A stretch of DNA of 64,000 bases from Methylococcaceae bacterium UBA6146 (GCA_002422395.1 DIUY01000024.1:1-64000); one strand, 5' to 3'. Counted from the first letter of the stretch, positions 24,358-33,212 are shown. Numbers and translations: made by a program. The notes: generated from the letters alone by a model not told the origin.

Positions 24358-25212
24358 ATGATTGAACGGCTGTTGATTTGTACCGACCTCGACCGCACCT
24401 TGTTGCCCAACGGCAACCAACCGGAATCATCCGGCGCACGGGCGGTTTTTGCCCGTCTGGCGGCCCACCCTGAAGTGACTTTGGCGTATGTCAGCGGTCG
24501 GCACCGTGCGCTGGTGGCGGATGCCATCCGTGAATACGGTTTGCCCTTGCCCGATTGGGTCATCGGCGATGTCGGCACGACCCTTTACCAAATCAGCGCG
24601 GCAAGCTGGCAACAGTGGGATGCGTGGGAACAAGATATTGGCGGCGATTGGCGGGGCTTGACGGCGCACGGTTTGCAACCTTTGTTTGCTGATTTGCCAG
24701 CCTTGCGTTTGCAGGAAGACAGCAAACAAAACCGTTACAAACTCAGCTATTACCTGCCGATGGATGCCGACATCGGCGCACTGCAAAATACAATGACCGA
24801 ACGGCTGAATGCCCAAAATATTGCGGCTAGCCTGATCTACAGCATCGACGAAGCGGCAAGGGTAGGGCTGTTGGACGTCTTGCCCGCCCGCGCCACCAAA
24901 CGCCATGCCGTGGAATTCTTAATGCAGCGGCAAGGCTTTGACACCACCAACACCGTGTTTGCCGGTGACAGCGGCAACGATTTGCCCGTGCTGGTCAGCA
25001 CCGTGCCGTCAGTCCTGGTCGCCAACGCGGATGCAGAAGTTGTCCAACAAGCGCAAACCCTTGCCCGCGAGCAAGGCACAAGCGCGGCATTTTATCTGGC
25101 GCAAGGCGGTTTTCTGGGGATGAACGGCAATTACAGCGCCGGTATCCTCGAAGGCGTCGCCCATTACCACCCTGACATCCAACTTTGGCTGGAGCAAAAC
25201 CATGAACACTGA
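24358..25212 (+). CDS. spp: Sucrose-6-phosphate phosphatase
   Basis: This 284-residue HAD-superfamily enzyme releases sucrose from sucrose-6-phosphate. Motif I is complete: CTDLDRTLLPN with both aspartates, in contrast to the degenerate motif of the Sps tail. Motif II is in LAYVSGRH, the cap region includes EDSKQNRYKLSYYL, and motif IV is FAGDSGNDLPVL. It starts 15 bases after sps with a ggagac site, and its end overlaps fruK by 11 bases, so the three genes are one operon. Confidence 0.92.
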   Translation: MIERLLICTDLDRTLLPNGNQPESSGARAVFARLAAHPEVTLAYVSGRHRALVADAIREYGLPLPDWVIGDVGTTLYQISAASWQQWDAWEQDIGGDWRGLTAHGLQPLFADLPALRLQEDSKQNRYKLSYYLPMDADIGALQNTMTERLNAQNIAASLIYSIDEAARVGLLDVLPARATKRHAVEFLMQRQGFDTTNTVFAGDSGNDLPVLVSTVPSVLVANADAEVVQQAQTLAREQGTSAAFYLAQGGFLGMNGNYSAGILEGVAHYHPDIQLWLEQNHEH

Positions 25213-26092
25213 TCCCCTTACCCATATTTTCGGCGAAGTGCTGTTTGACCATTTCCCCGACGGCAGCCGCGTTTTGGGCGGCGCACCGTTCAATGTCGCC
25301 TGGCACACCCAAGCGTTTGGGCTTACGCCGCGCTTTATCAGCCGGATAGGTGACGATAAACCGGGGCATGAAATCGCCGCGTTGATGGACTCTTGGGGCA
25401 TGAGCCGCGCCGCGTTGCAAACCGACGCGCAACATCCGACCGGCAGCGTCAATGTGTTGATTGAAGACGGCGAACCGCATTACGAAATCGTCCCCGATAG
25501 CGCCTTTGATTTTATCGCCGCCGATTTGGTTGAAGAAAAAACCACCCAAGGCATCTTGTACCACGGCTCGCTGGCGCTAAGAAACCCGGTGTCACGCGCC
25601 GCTCTGCAAACCGTAAAAGCCCGCCATCAAGGCAAAATCTTTGTTGACGTCAACCTGCGCCCGCCGTGGTGGGACAAAGAAACCGTAAACGCATTGCTGC
25701 ACGATGCCGATTGGGTGAAACTCAACGAAGCCGAATTGGCGGCGCTTGGCGGCTTTACAAGCGCCGACTTAAAAACCGCCATGCAAGCCTTCTGCGGACA
25801 GTTCGGCCTGGACACGCTGGTGGTGACCTGCGGCGCAAAAGGCGCGGTTGCCTGCGACAAAAACCAGCATTTTGCTGCCGTCAAACCGGCGGCAATCACC
25901 GCAGTGGTTGACACCGTAGGCGCCGGTGATGCGTTCGCCAGCGTGTTGCTGTTGGGCTTTAGTAAGCGCTGGCCGTTAGAAACTACCTTGGAACGCGCCC
26001 AGGCTTTCGCCAGTGCGATGGTTGGCAGGCGTGGGGCTACGGTTGCTGAGCTTGAGTTTTATCGTGGGGTTGGTAGGTCGTGGTTGGTGTGA
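25202..26092 (+). CDS. fruK: Fructokinase (PfkB family)
   Basis: This 296-residue ribokinase-fold sugar kinase has the N-terminal GGAPFNVAWH motif (substrate contact) and the C-terminal catalytic signature DTVGAGDAFAS. The protein begins a few residues later than many PfkB members but keeps FGEVLFD. In the methanotroph pathway it phosphorylates fructose freed from sucrose. It overlaps spp by 11 bases. The last codons (RGVGRSWLV) run into a REP-like hairpin, and the amylosucrase gene that often follows is not present. Confidence 0.9.
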   Translation: MNTDPLTHIFGEVLFDHFPDGSRVLGGAPFNVAWHTQAFGLTPRFISRIGDDKPGHEIAALMDSWGMSRAALQTDAQHPTGSVNVLIEDGEPHYEIVPDSAFDFIAADLVEEKTTQGILYHGSLALRNPVSRAALQTVKARHQGKIFVDVNLRPPWWDKETVNALLHDADWVKLNEAELAALGGFTSADLKTAMQAFCGQFGLDTLVVTCGAKGAVACDKNQHFAAVKPAAITAVVDTVGAGDAFASVLLLGFSKRWPLETTLERAQAFASAMVGRRGATVAELEFYRGVGRSWLV

Positions 26093-26095
26093 GTA

Positions 26096-26147
26096 GAAGG
26101 GTGTGCCCGCAGGGCATAAAGGCAGAAAAACGTTGTGCCCACCCTTC
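26096..26147. repeat. REP-like inverted repeat after fruK
   Basis: The ends AAGGGTGTGCCC and GTGCCCACCCTT form an imperfect inverted repeat with a small internal GCCCGCAGGGC hairpin. The GGGTG(G/T)GC core is the same as in the hairpin pair at 7027-7095. It may serve as the transcript end of the sucrose operon. Confidence 0.5.
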
Positions 26148-26168
26148 ACGGCTTAACGCGCATCGCCT

Positions 26169-26305
26169 GATGCGGCTACATTAAACCGGACACACCATTT
26201 AAAATATTGTGGAAGGGGTGTAAGCCCAAATGAGTCGAGACCCCCCCCAAAAAACCTATACGGCGGAATTTAGAGGACACTCAGTTAAGCCGGCCAATGA
26301 ATCAC
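26169..26305 (+). mobile_element. IS3-family left-end fragment, second copy
   Basis: The sequence parallels 6812-6945: the ggctaca[ct]taaaccggacacac end, the aatttaaaatattgtg block and an orfA start at 26230 that reads MSRDPPQKTYTAEFRGHS. The run of eight C residues in the start region and the loss of homology after about 26305 show decay. The rest of the element is missing. It lies where the next gene of the sucrose cluster would be expected. Confidence 0.7.
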
Positions 26306-26388
26306 GCGCTACTCCTACTAAAGTGCAGCTGTACCTCAAAATGCGGGGGCGTAGCCCGCCCCAATCTACGCACTGTAAATGCTTGGGC

Positions 26389-26787
26389 TTAATGGTCAAC
26401 TTCAAGATGCCATTTTGCGCCAATCGAGGCCGCTTTATGCAACAAGTCAATATACTCATCCAAATCAGCGACGATAGCTTCTGCATTTTGCAGCGCAGCA
26501 CTATTGCTTTGTATATGGTTTTTTATTTTGCTGAAATACGCTATGCCTTCCGCAGCACCAAACCAAGCATATTTAGAAGAATCAATCGCCGGTTCTTCCG
26601 CTTCATTATCGTAGCCTTCTTCTAAAAACCCGTCCATATCGCCATCAACGTAATCATAGATGCTTTTAAGGGTAAGCAATTGCGTTATATCCTCAATTTC
26701 ATCACAGTGGGCGACCGCTTTGCCGTTTACAAAGGTGTCAAAACCAGGATCTGGGTTATCCAATACTATAAAAAATGCAACACCCAT
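26389..26787 (-). CDS. Conserved-looking hypothetical protein (acidic, soluble)
   Basis: This 132-residue acidic protein starts MGVAFFIVLDNPDPGFDTFVNG. It has a central acidic stretch (DYVDGDMDGFLEEGYDNEAEEP), then WFGAAEGIAYFSKI and a C-terminal helix with DLDEYIDLLHKAASIGAKWHLEVDH. There is no signal peptide or membrane segment. The pattern looks like a stand-alone bacterial family I recall only vaguely, and I cannot assign a function. aggcaatc is a weak ribosome-binding site before the ATG. Confidence 0.6.
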   Translation of the reverse strand: MGVAFFIVLDNPDPGFDTFVNGKAVAHCDEIEDITQLLTLKSIYDYVDGDMDGFLEEGYDNEAEEPAIDSSKYAWFGAAEGIAYFSKIKNHIQSNSAALQNAEAIVADLDEYIDLLHKAASIGAKWHLEVDH

Positions 26788-26952
26788 TAAGATTGCCTCC
26801 GCTTTTTTCCTAACTTAAACCGCCCACACCCTGCGACAATCTGTCACGCGACAATCTGCCACATTCCATCCGCCCGATCTTATCGTTAAACTATGTCCAA
26901 CTCTTGAGATGCAAACTTTCTTCGGAATTCAGAGTTCTTATATCCTTCTCTT

Positions 26953-26981
26953 AGCGGCTTTTTTAAGCCGCTTTTTTTTGC
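26953..26981 (+). terminator. Intrinsic terminator with no assigned plus-strand gene
   Basis: An 8-base perfect stem (AGCGGCTT/AAGCCGCT) with a short loop is followed on the plus strand by eight T residues. On the minus strand there is no T run after the hairpin. No plus-strand gene lies immediately upstream, so the transcript it ends is unknown; it could be a small RNA starting between 26790 and 26920 or leftover readthrough from the sucrose operon. Confidence 0.6.
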
Positions 26982-26989
26982 CCGTTATT

Positions 26990-28045
26990 TTAGGCGAAAT
27001 ATCTGCGTTTAAAATACAACGCGACACTAACCAAGCCAATCAACACCGGCACTTCCACCAACGGCCCTATGACAGCGGCAAATGCTTGCCCGGACTGGAG
27101 GCCAAAAACCGCTACGGCAACCGCAATCGCCAGTTCAAAATTATTGCCCGCCGCCGTAAACGACAATGTGGCGCTCACGGGATAATTTGCACCCGCTTTT
27201 GCCGACATAAAAAACGTCACCAAAAACATCAGCAAAAAATAAATCACCAGCGGCGCCGCAATGCGCAGCACATCCAGCGGCAGCTGGACGATATGCTCGC
27301 CCTTGAGGGAAAACATGATGAGGATGGTAAACAGCAACGCTATCAAGGTGATGGGGCTAATAGCGGGGATGAAGGTCTCTTCGTACCAGTCACGGCCTTT
27401 GCTCCGCACCAGAAAAAAACGGCTTAACATGCCTGCGAAAAAAGGGATGCCCAAATAAATCATCACGCTTTCAGCAACTTGAAGAAAGGTTACTGTTATT
27501 TCAAGGCCGGAGGCAATGCCTAAGACATCGGGCAAGACGGTAATAAAAACATAGGCATACGGGGCAAAGAACAGCATCTGGAAAATGGCGTTAAACGCCA
27601 CCAATCCCGCACAATACTCCGCATCGCCTTCAGCCAGTTCGTTCCAAACCAAGACCATGGCAATGCAACGCGCCAGGCCGATAATAATCAGCCCTACCAT
27701 GTATTCGGGATAATCCCGTAAAAAAATAACCGCCAAGGCAAACATCAGCACGGGGCCGATAACCCAGTTCTGGAGCAATGAAAGCAGCAACACTTTGGTG
27801 TTTGCAAACACTTGGGGCAGCTCTTCGTAACGCACTTTGGCCAGGGGCGGGTACATCATCAGGATCAGGCCAATAGCGATAGGAATTGATGTTGTCCCCA
27901 CTTGAAAACGGTTTAGCCATTGGGTGAAATCGGGGACAAAATACCCCAAGCCAATACCGCCCGCCATTGCCATAAAAATCCACAGCGTCAGAAAACGGGA
28001 GATAAAATCGAGGCGTTTGGGTGCGTTAGCGATTACTTCAGTCAT
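26990..28045 (-). CDS. arsB: ACR3-family arsenite efflux transporter
   Basis: This 351-residue protein has about ten membrane helices. ACR3 hallmarks are the start LDFISRFLTLWIFMAMAGG, the conserved cysteine in GLARCIAMVLVWNELAEGD, and the late PVSATLSFTAAGNNFELAIAVAV motif. It exports arsenite (and often antimonite) using the proton motive force. It follows arsC by 20 bases in an arsR-arsC-acr3 order. Some annotations use the symbol arsB or acr3 for this type, which is unrelated in sequence to the classical ArsB. Confidence 0.93.
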   Translation of the reverse strand: MTEVIANAPKRLDFISRFLTLWIFMAMAGGIGLGYFVPDFTQWLNRFQVGTTSIPIAIGLILMMYPPLAKVRYEELPQVFANTKVLLLSLLQNWVIGPVLMFALAVIFLRDYPEYMVGLIIIGLARCIAMVLVWNELAEGDAEYCAGLVAFNAIFQMLFFAPYAYVFITVLPDVLGIASGLEITVTFLQVAESVMIYLGIPFFAGMLSRFFLVRSKGRDWYEETFIPAISPITLIALLFTILIMFSLKGEHIVQLPLDVLRIAAPLVIYFLLMFLVTFFMSAKAGANYPVSATLSFTAAGNNFELAIAVAVAVFGLQSGQAFAAVIGPLVEVPVLIGLVSVALYFKRRYFA

Positions 28046-28064
28046 TTTTAGAGTGCCTCATGTG

Positions 28065-28544
28065 TTAACGCGGTTCCGCGCCTATTTGGTTCAGCAAGCG
28101 GGTCAACTCAGCCGCTTCTAAAGTTTCGGCAGGCAACGCCAGCATTTTTTTTATCCTTATTTGCAATGCGTCATAAGTCGCCTGAAACGCCTGCGCTATT
28201 TCTTCTTCAGTGCCTGTGGCATGTGCCGGATCGGGCAATCCCCAATGCGCCCTGACGGTGCTGTTCAAATACGCGGGGCACGCTTCACCCGCCGCTTGGT
28301 CACAAACGGTGATGGCAATGTCGATGTCTTGGTCGGCAAATTCATCCCAAGATTGGCTGGTGAAACCCTCGCTAGGCAAGCCATTGCGCCGTAAGGTCGC
28401 CAATGCATTTGGGTTGACTTTACCGGTCGGATGGCTACCTGCGGAAAAAGCCTGAAATCTGTCCCCGCCCAGGTGGTTAATCAATGCCTCACCCAAAACG
28501 CTACGGCAAGAATTGCCGGTGCATAACACGATAATTTTCAACAT
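28065..28544 (-). CDS. arsC: Arsenate reductase, low-molecular-weight phosphatase type
   Basis: This 159-residue protein has the phosphatase P-loop CTGNSCRS (C8 to R14) followed by the second redox cysteine pair in TVCDQAAGEACPAY (about 79-89), the thioredoxin-coupled ArsC arrangement. It reduces arsenate to arsenite for export by the ACR3 gene downstream. A C-terminal 25-residue tail (LPAETLEAAELTRLLNQ) is somewhat longer than in minimal members. The start is preceded by a 124-base gap with a probable ArsR site. Confidence 0.92.
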   Translation of the reverse strand: MLKIIVLCTGNSCRSVLGEALINHLGGDRFQAFSAGSHPTGKVNPNALATLRRNGLPSEGFTSQSWDEFADQDIDIAITVCDQAAGEACPAYLNSTVRAHWGLPDPAHATGTEEEIAQAFQATYDALQIRIKKMLALPAETLEAAELTRLLNQIGAEPR

Positions 28545-28561
28545 AATATAAGCTCTATTTA

Positions 28562-28585
28562 AATATTCGTATAAACGTATATATT
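28562..28585 (-). promoter_or_regulatory. Probable ArsR operator before arsC
   Basis: An imperfect dyad with AATAT and ATATT outer arms and CGT/ACG inner arms (centre near 28573) lies 18-41 bases upstream of the arsC start in an AT-rich 124-base gap. ArsR repressors bind such short dyads over the promoter. The gap between arsR and arsC suggests that arsC-acr3 has its own promoter. Confidence 0.4.
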
Positions 28586-28668
28586 AGCGCAAAAAAATGT
28601 TTGGCAACACATTCCGATCAGAAAATATCAACGCAATGGCTTATGGGGAAAAGCTGGGGCGACAAAAC

Positions 28669-29022
28669 TTAGCCACAGCACTTGCTTAAGCCCGGTCTGC
28701 CTTGCATCGCCTGTAATCTGGCAAAATCATTCTGCTGTTTAATATCATTGCCAGATTGTGCCACCGCCACTTCCAGAATCTTCACGACCCATGTGGGCAA
28801 ATCAGGGTTAATCTGGTAATACACCCATTGTCCTTCCCGACTATCCAGTAATAGATTGGCTTGCCGCATCAAGGCAAGATGCCTGGATATTTTTGGCTGC
28901 AATAAATTTAGGGCATGGGTCAACTCGCAAACACAGAGTTTGCCTTCTTTGTGCAGCAACGCCACACAACGCAGGCGGGTTTCATCAGCAAGACATTTGA
29001 ATAAGACAATAGGCGTTAGCAT
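28669..29022 (-). CDS. arsR: ArsR-family arsenic-responsive repressor
   Basis: The protein has 117 residues from ATG 29022. The winged helix-turn-helix is at about 30-75, with the metalloid-sensing KLCVCELTHAL motif in the recognition region and LQPKISRHLALMRQANLL. The tail carries a CC pair (SKCCG) that may also bind arsenite. The longer frame to 29133 begins with a basic proline run that is not part of the family, so the later ATG is chosen. The gene sits upstream of arsC on the same strand. Confidence 0.88.
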   Translation of the reverse strand: MLTPIVLFKCLADETRLRCVALLHKEGKLCVCELTHALNLLQPKISRHLALMRQANLLLDSREGQWVYYQINPDLPTWVVKILEVAVAQSGNDIKQQNDFARLQAMQGRPGLSKCCG

Positions 29023-29396
29023 AGTAGGCTGCACACAGGGAGGGGGAGGGGGTAGTCGGCGTTTTTTAATGGCTACAGTACCGTCACGGCGGTTATGGGA
29101 TAGGTGAATGGATTTTCCGCCCCATAACCCCATTAGTTATAGGGGGGTAGGACGCACTGATTAAGTTTGATCCCGCCCATGATACGGAAAGCTCACCACG
29201 AACGAGACCGACTGCTTAACCCTATCCTAGGCCACCGTTGTGACAGGCTTGGCCGGTTTTGCTCAGGAAAGGGTTTTTAACCAGGACTTGAACAACTTCC
29301 CGAAATCAACAAAGCCAGGCACTAAACGGAATCGTCCCTTCAAGGGATGTTATCTGTGCGGAGCGGGGAATTCAGGGAAGTTAGTCCTAATGTAGC
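29023..29396. other. Gene-free stretch between arsR and ispG
   Basis: No ORF with family-like text is visible in these 374 bases. A C/G-rich stretch at 29040-29150 (with an A/T-poor cccct run in the reverse sense) precedes arsR and probably contains its promoter. I see no repeat, RNA or operator that I can support. Confidence 0.4.
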
Positions 29397-30614
29397 TTAA
29401 GGCGCGTAGTGTGATTCGATATATCGCTGGACGATTTCCTGAAACTCTTCAGCAATGCGGTCGCCTTTTAGCGTCACAGTTTTTTCGCCGTCTTCATAAA
29501 CCGGGGCGACTGGGGATTCACCCGTGCCCGGCAAACTGATGCCTATATTGGCGCTTTTGCTTTCGCCAGGCCCATTTACCACACACCCCATAACAGCCAC
29601 TTCCATTGTTTCCACGCCTGGGTACTGGGTGCGCCACACAGGCATCTGGTCACGCAAATAGCCCTGAATGTCCATCGCCAGTTTTTGGAAATAATCACTG
29701 GTGGTGCGGCCGCAACCTGGGCAGGAAATAACCATCGGGGTAAATGAGCGAAAACCCATGGTTTGCAGAATTTCTTGCCCGACAATGACTTCTTGGGTTC
29801 TCGATGTGCCCGGCTCCGGGGTTAAGGAAATGCGGATAGTGTCGCCTATGCCTTGTTGCATCAGCACAGACAAAGCCGCCGCAGAAGACACAATGCCTTT
29901 GGAGCCCATACCGGCCTCGGTCAAGCCTAAATGCAGGGCATAATCACATCGGCTGGCCAAATCCTGGTAAATTGAAATCAGCTCCTGCACGTTGCTGATT
30001 TTGCAGGACAGGATGATTTTGTTTCTGCTTAAACCAAGTTCTTCAGCTTTAGCCGCACTTTCCAATGCCGACAACACAATCGCTTCACGGGTAATGGCGG
30101 ATAACGGTTTAGGCGTTGCTAACGCACGGTTTTCATCGAGCAAGCGGGTCAGCACGGCCTGATCTAAACTGCCCCCATTAACACCAATACGCACCGGTTT
30201 ATCATACTGGCAAGCAAACTCGATCATCTGCTGGAACTGCGGGTCACGGCTTTTGCCCCGTCCGACATTGCCCGGATTGATACGGTATTTGTCTAATGCC
30301 GCCGCACAATCAGGATATTTTTCCAGCAATTTATGGCCGTTAAAATGAAAGTCACCGATGATGGGTACGGAATAGCCTTTGCTATCGAGTCGGTTGCGTA
30401 TTTCGGCGACCGCTTTAGCGGCCTCTTCCGAATTGACAGTGATCCGCACCAGTTCAGAGCCAGCAGTAGCCAATTCCATAATCTGATTAACCGTTGCGGT
30501 GACATCCGCAGTATCGGTATTGGTCATGGATTGCACAACAATCGGTGCGCCGCCGCCGACCTTAACATTACCAACTAACACAGGGTGGGTGATTTTTCTT
30601 AAGCTAATAGACAT
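29397..30614 (-). CDS. ispG: 4-hydroxy-3-methylbut-2-en-1-yl diphosphate synthase
   Basis: This 405-residue iron-sulfur enzyme catalyses the penultimate step of the MEP isoprenoid pathway. It starts with the TIM-barrel motif VGNVKVGGGAPIVVQSMTNTDT. The [4Fe-4S] cysteines are in SCPGCGRT and in the VMGCVVNGPGE stretch near the C-terminus. Length and text match flavodoxin-dependent bacterial IspG. It stands alone on the minus strand, divergent from terD. Confidence 0.95.
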   Translation of the reverse strand: MSISLRKITHPVLVGNVKVGGGAPIVVQSMTNTDTADVTATVNQIMELATAGSELVRITVNSEEAAKAVAEIRNRLDSKGYSVPIIGDFHFNGHKLLEKYPDCAAALDKYRINPGNVGRGKSRDPQFQQMIEFACQYDKPVRIGVNGGSLDQAVLTRLLDENRALATPKPLSAITREAIVLSALESAAKAEELGLSRNKIILSCKISNVQELISIYQDLASRCDYALHLGLTEAGMGSKGIVSSAAALSVLMQQGIGDTIRISLTPEPGTSRTQEVIVGQEILQTMGFRSFTPMVISCPGCGRTTSDYFQKLAMDIQGYLRDQMPVWRTQYPGVETMEVAVMGCVVNGPGESKSANIGISLPGTGESPVAPVYEDGEKTVTLKGDRIAEEFQEIVQRYIESHYAP

Positions 30615-30791
30615 ACTCGAATCTTTATGAAAAAGTTACAGTTATCCGTAAATTATACGCTATGCCGATTATTACGCAGAGCTAAATTCAGGATGCCCTA
30701 ATTTTAATGGGCATTGCCTAGTGGAGCGGTTATTATACCCATGACATCTTGACAGGCGGTTCTAGCATCAATGGATAGCTGACTTTTACGC

Positions 30792-30820
30792 TTCAAAAAA
30801 CTGCCGTGTGTCACTATACT
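30792..30820 (+). promoter_or_regulatory. Probable sigma-70 promoter of the terD cassette
   Basis: TTCAAA and TATACT are spaced by 17 bases, a good match to a -35/-10 pair, and lie about 90 bases before the terD start. The remaining 294-base ispG-terD gap shows no other clear signal except an alternative TTGACA at about 30752. Confidence 0.4.
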
Positions 30821-30908
30821 TGGAACTTATCAGCGACTGCTTCAGATCCTGATACAACGCAGCAGACAAAATCATAACATCAAATAATTCCAAAACGAGG
30901 AGACTATC

Positions 30909-31484
30909 ATGGCAATATCACTGACAAAAGGCGGCAACGTTAACCTTAGTAAAGAAGCACCCGGCTTGAATAAAATCGTGGTCGGCTTGGGTTGGGATTC
31001 CCGCGCAACTGACGGTACGGATTTTGATTTAGACGCCAGCGCATTTTTAGTGAAAATGGACGGTAAAGTCCGCTCCGATAGCGATTTTTGCTTTTACAAC
31101 AATAAAGTGGTTGGCGATGGCGCCGTACAGCACATGGGTGACAACACTACTGGCGCAGGTGATGGCGACGATGAAACCATCAAAGTTGAGCTAAACAAAA
31201 TCCCTAGCGACCTGGATAAAGTAGTTTTTTCCGTCACTATTCATGAGGCTGAAGCACGCAAACAAAATTTTGGCCAAGTCAGCCATGCTTATATCCGCAT
31301 AGTCAATGAAGAAGGCGGCCAAGAAATCGCCCGTTATGACTTAAGCGAAGACGCCTCTATTGAAACCGCTATGATCTTCGGGGAAATTTACCGTGTTGGC
31401 AGCGAATGGAAGTTTAAAGCGGTTGGTCAAGGTTTCGCCGGTGGTCTTGGGCCTTTGGCAAAGTCTTTTGGCGTTAACGTTTAA
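30909..31484 (+). CDS. terD: TerD-family protein
   Basis: This 191-residue beta-sandwich protein of the tellurite/stress TerD family has the signature LGWDSRATDGTDFDLDASAFL near the start and the calcium-binding DNTTGAGDGDDETIKVELNKIP motif at about 78-100. TerD proteins bind calcium and take part in membrane-linked stress and chemical-damage responses. A strong gaggag site precedes the ATG. It is the first of a three-gene cassette with a second TerD gene and an ATP-grasp gene. Confidence 0.93.
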   Translation: MAISLTKGGNVNLSKEAPGLNKIVVGLGWDSRATDGTDFDLDASAFLVKMDGKVRSDSDFCFYNNKVVGDGAVQHMGDNTTGAGDGDDETIKVELNKIPSDLDKVVFSVTIHEAEARKQNFGQVSHAYIRIVNEEGGQEIARYDLSEDASIETAMIFGEIYRVGSEWKFKAVGQGFAGGLGPLAKSFGVNV

Positions 31485-31547
31485 GCTAAAAAATTTAGGT
31501 TCAAGGATTTCCTTGAACCTACCCTTTATCCAAAACAGGAAACAGGC

Positions 31548-32144
31548 ATGGCAATTAATTTACAAAAAGGGCAAAAAATCTCCTTGTCCAAAGAATCCGG
31601 CGGCAACCTAAGCAAGGTTGTCATGGGGTTGGGCTGGGATGCTAAAAAAAGCGGCGGTGGCGGGCTTTTGGGCGGCCTGTTCGGTGGCGGCGGCAGCGAT
31701 GCTATCGATCTGGATGCCTCTTGTGTGCTGTTCGATGACAATAATAAAGTCGTTGAAACCATTTATTTTGGCCATTTAAAAAGCCGTGACGGCAGCATTG
31801 TCCATACCGGCGATAACCGCACCGGTGCAGGTGACGGCGACGATGAACAAATCATCGTTGAGCTCGATAAAGTCCCCGCCTCAATAAAAGCCTTAGTGTT
31901 TACCGTGAACTCTTACACCGGACAAACCTTTGATTCGGTAGAAAACGCCTATTGCCGCCTGGTTGACAATGGCAGCAATCAGGAAGTCGCCCGTTACACG
32001 CTTAGCTCCCAAGGCTCACACACCGCACAAATCATGGCGAAACTGTACCGCCATAACGGTGAATGGAAAATGCACGCGATAGGCGAAAATGGCACGGGGC
32101 GCACTATTGAAAATTTATTGCCGCAAATAATCATTCACTTGTAA
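31548..32144 (+). CDS. TerD-family protein, TerZ-like
   Basis: This 198-residue paralogue of the preceding protein has the calcium motif DNRTGAGDGDDEQIIVELDKVP. It is distinguished by a glycine-rich insert (SGGGGLLGGLFGGGGSD, about 38-54) within the first signature, as in TerZ-type members. It follows terD by 63 bases and runs into the ATP-grasp gene after 6 bases. A paired function with TerD is expected; no metal is specified by the sequence. Confidence 0.88.
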   Translation: MAINLQKGQKISLSKESGGNLSKVVMGLGWDAKKSGGGGLLGGLFGGGGSDAIDLDASCVLFDDNNKVVETIYFGHLKSRDGSIVHTGDNRTGAGDGDDEQIIVELDKVPASIKALVFTVNSYTGQTFDSVENAYCRLVDNGSNQEVARYTLSSQGSHTAQIMAKLYRHNGEWKMHAIGENGTGRTIENLLPQIIIHL

Positions 32145-32150
32145 ACACCT

Positions 32151-33173
32151 ATGCGCATCTGGTTTAACAGAACTTTTTCAACCATCAGCGCTGTTTTTAA
32201 CAACCTTCGCCAGTCCACAACGGCTGGTGAAGTCACGTTGATCTGCACCCACACCCACGCCACGGCAGCCGCCTTTTTAGCCGCTGACGAATGCTATCTT
32301 GAACCCGCCGAACTCACTGGCCCGGACTATTTGACATGGTGTGTCGATTTTTGCTGCTTGCATCAAATCGAGCTATTTTGGCCTGGTAAGGAAGCGGCCT
32401 TGATCAGCACCCATCATGCCCTGTTCCAGACGATTGGCACACAAGTCCTGTCAGTTGCCGATTTTGCCACGCTCACATTGCTGCATAACAAAGCCGATTT
32501 TTACAACGCGTTGCCCGCTGATGTCGCTACAGTGATGGACTTTATTGCCGTTAATGACTGCCAAGGCTTTGATAATGCCGTTGCGGAGCTATCAGAAAAA
32601 CATGGCACGCTCTGCGTCAAACCTGCCGTGTCAGTCTATGGACTGGGCTTTCGGATTTTAGACACGCAACGTGACAGCATCACCCAACTGCTCAAGGGCG
32701 TGGAATACCAAATTCCCTTGGCCGAATTACGGCAAGGCATGGCCAACATCCCCCAATTCGATAGCTTGCTGGTTATGGAACATCTCGGTGGGCCAGAATG
32801 GAGCGTCGATTGCGCCGGACAGCATGGGCAATTGCTGTGCGCCGTGCAACGCAAAAAATCGCAACTGGCAGGGCATGGGCAAAGCATCGACAACAATCCT
32901 GACATTCAGGGCATGGTTGAGCGGTTAACGGCACATTACCGATTAAATGGCCTGTTTAATATTCAGTTTAAAGAAGGCAAGCACGGTGTCCGCCTGCTGG
33001 AAATCAACCCACGTCCATCCGGCGGTTTTGGCATGGCGTGTTTGGCGGGCGCTAATCTGGCGCTGCTTGCCTTACAAGCCATTAAGGGCGAAGCGGTTGA
33101 GCCGTCCCTTATTCAATATGGGCTTAAGGTGACTGAAGTCAACACGCCCGTGGTGTTGCAGGAAATTCCGTAA
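32151..33173 (+). CDS. ATP-grasp ligase-like protein of the Ter cassette
   Basis: This 340-residue protein has an ATP-grasp fold. The pre-ATP-grasp part spans about 1-110. CVKPAVSVYGLGFR (the ATP-binding lysine strand) is at about 160-173, and VMEHLGGPEWSVDC is at about 221-234. The closing metal-binding segment is VRLLEINPRPSGGFGM. Ter gene clusters often carry such ATP-grasp enzymes with a proposed role in nucleoside-like metabolite synthesis, but the substrate is unknown. It is coupled to the upstream TerD gene. Confidence 0.82.
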   Translation: MRIWFNRTFSTISAVFNNLRQSTTAGEVTLICTHTHATAAAFLAADECYLEPAELTGPDYLTWCVDFCCLHQIELFWPGKEAALISTHHALFQTIGTQVLSVADFATLTLLHNKADFYNALPADVATVMDFIAVNDCQGFDNAVAELSEKHGTLCVKPAVSVYGLGFRILDTQRDSITQLLKGVEYQIPLAELRQGMANIPQFDSLLVMEHLGGPEWSVDCAGQHGQLLCAVQRKKSQLAGHGQSIDNNPDIQGMVERLTAHYRLNGLFNIQFKEGKHGVRLLEINPRPSGGFGMACLAGANLALLALQAIKGEAVEPSLIQYGLKVTEVNTPVVLQEIP

Positions 33174-33212
33174 CCCGCGAAAACTTAGAGCCTTATAAAA
33201 AATCACCTGCAT

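Noticed and set aside
22280..24906. Several long minus-strand frames across sps and spp
   Set aside because: They are shadows of high-GC third positions in the real plus-strand genes, with no family-like text.
31680..31702. Glycine-rich run in the second TerD gene as a recent repeat insertion
   Set aside because: Glycine-rich loops at this position are known in TerZ-type members, so it is probably ancestral.
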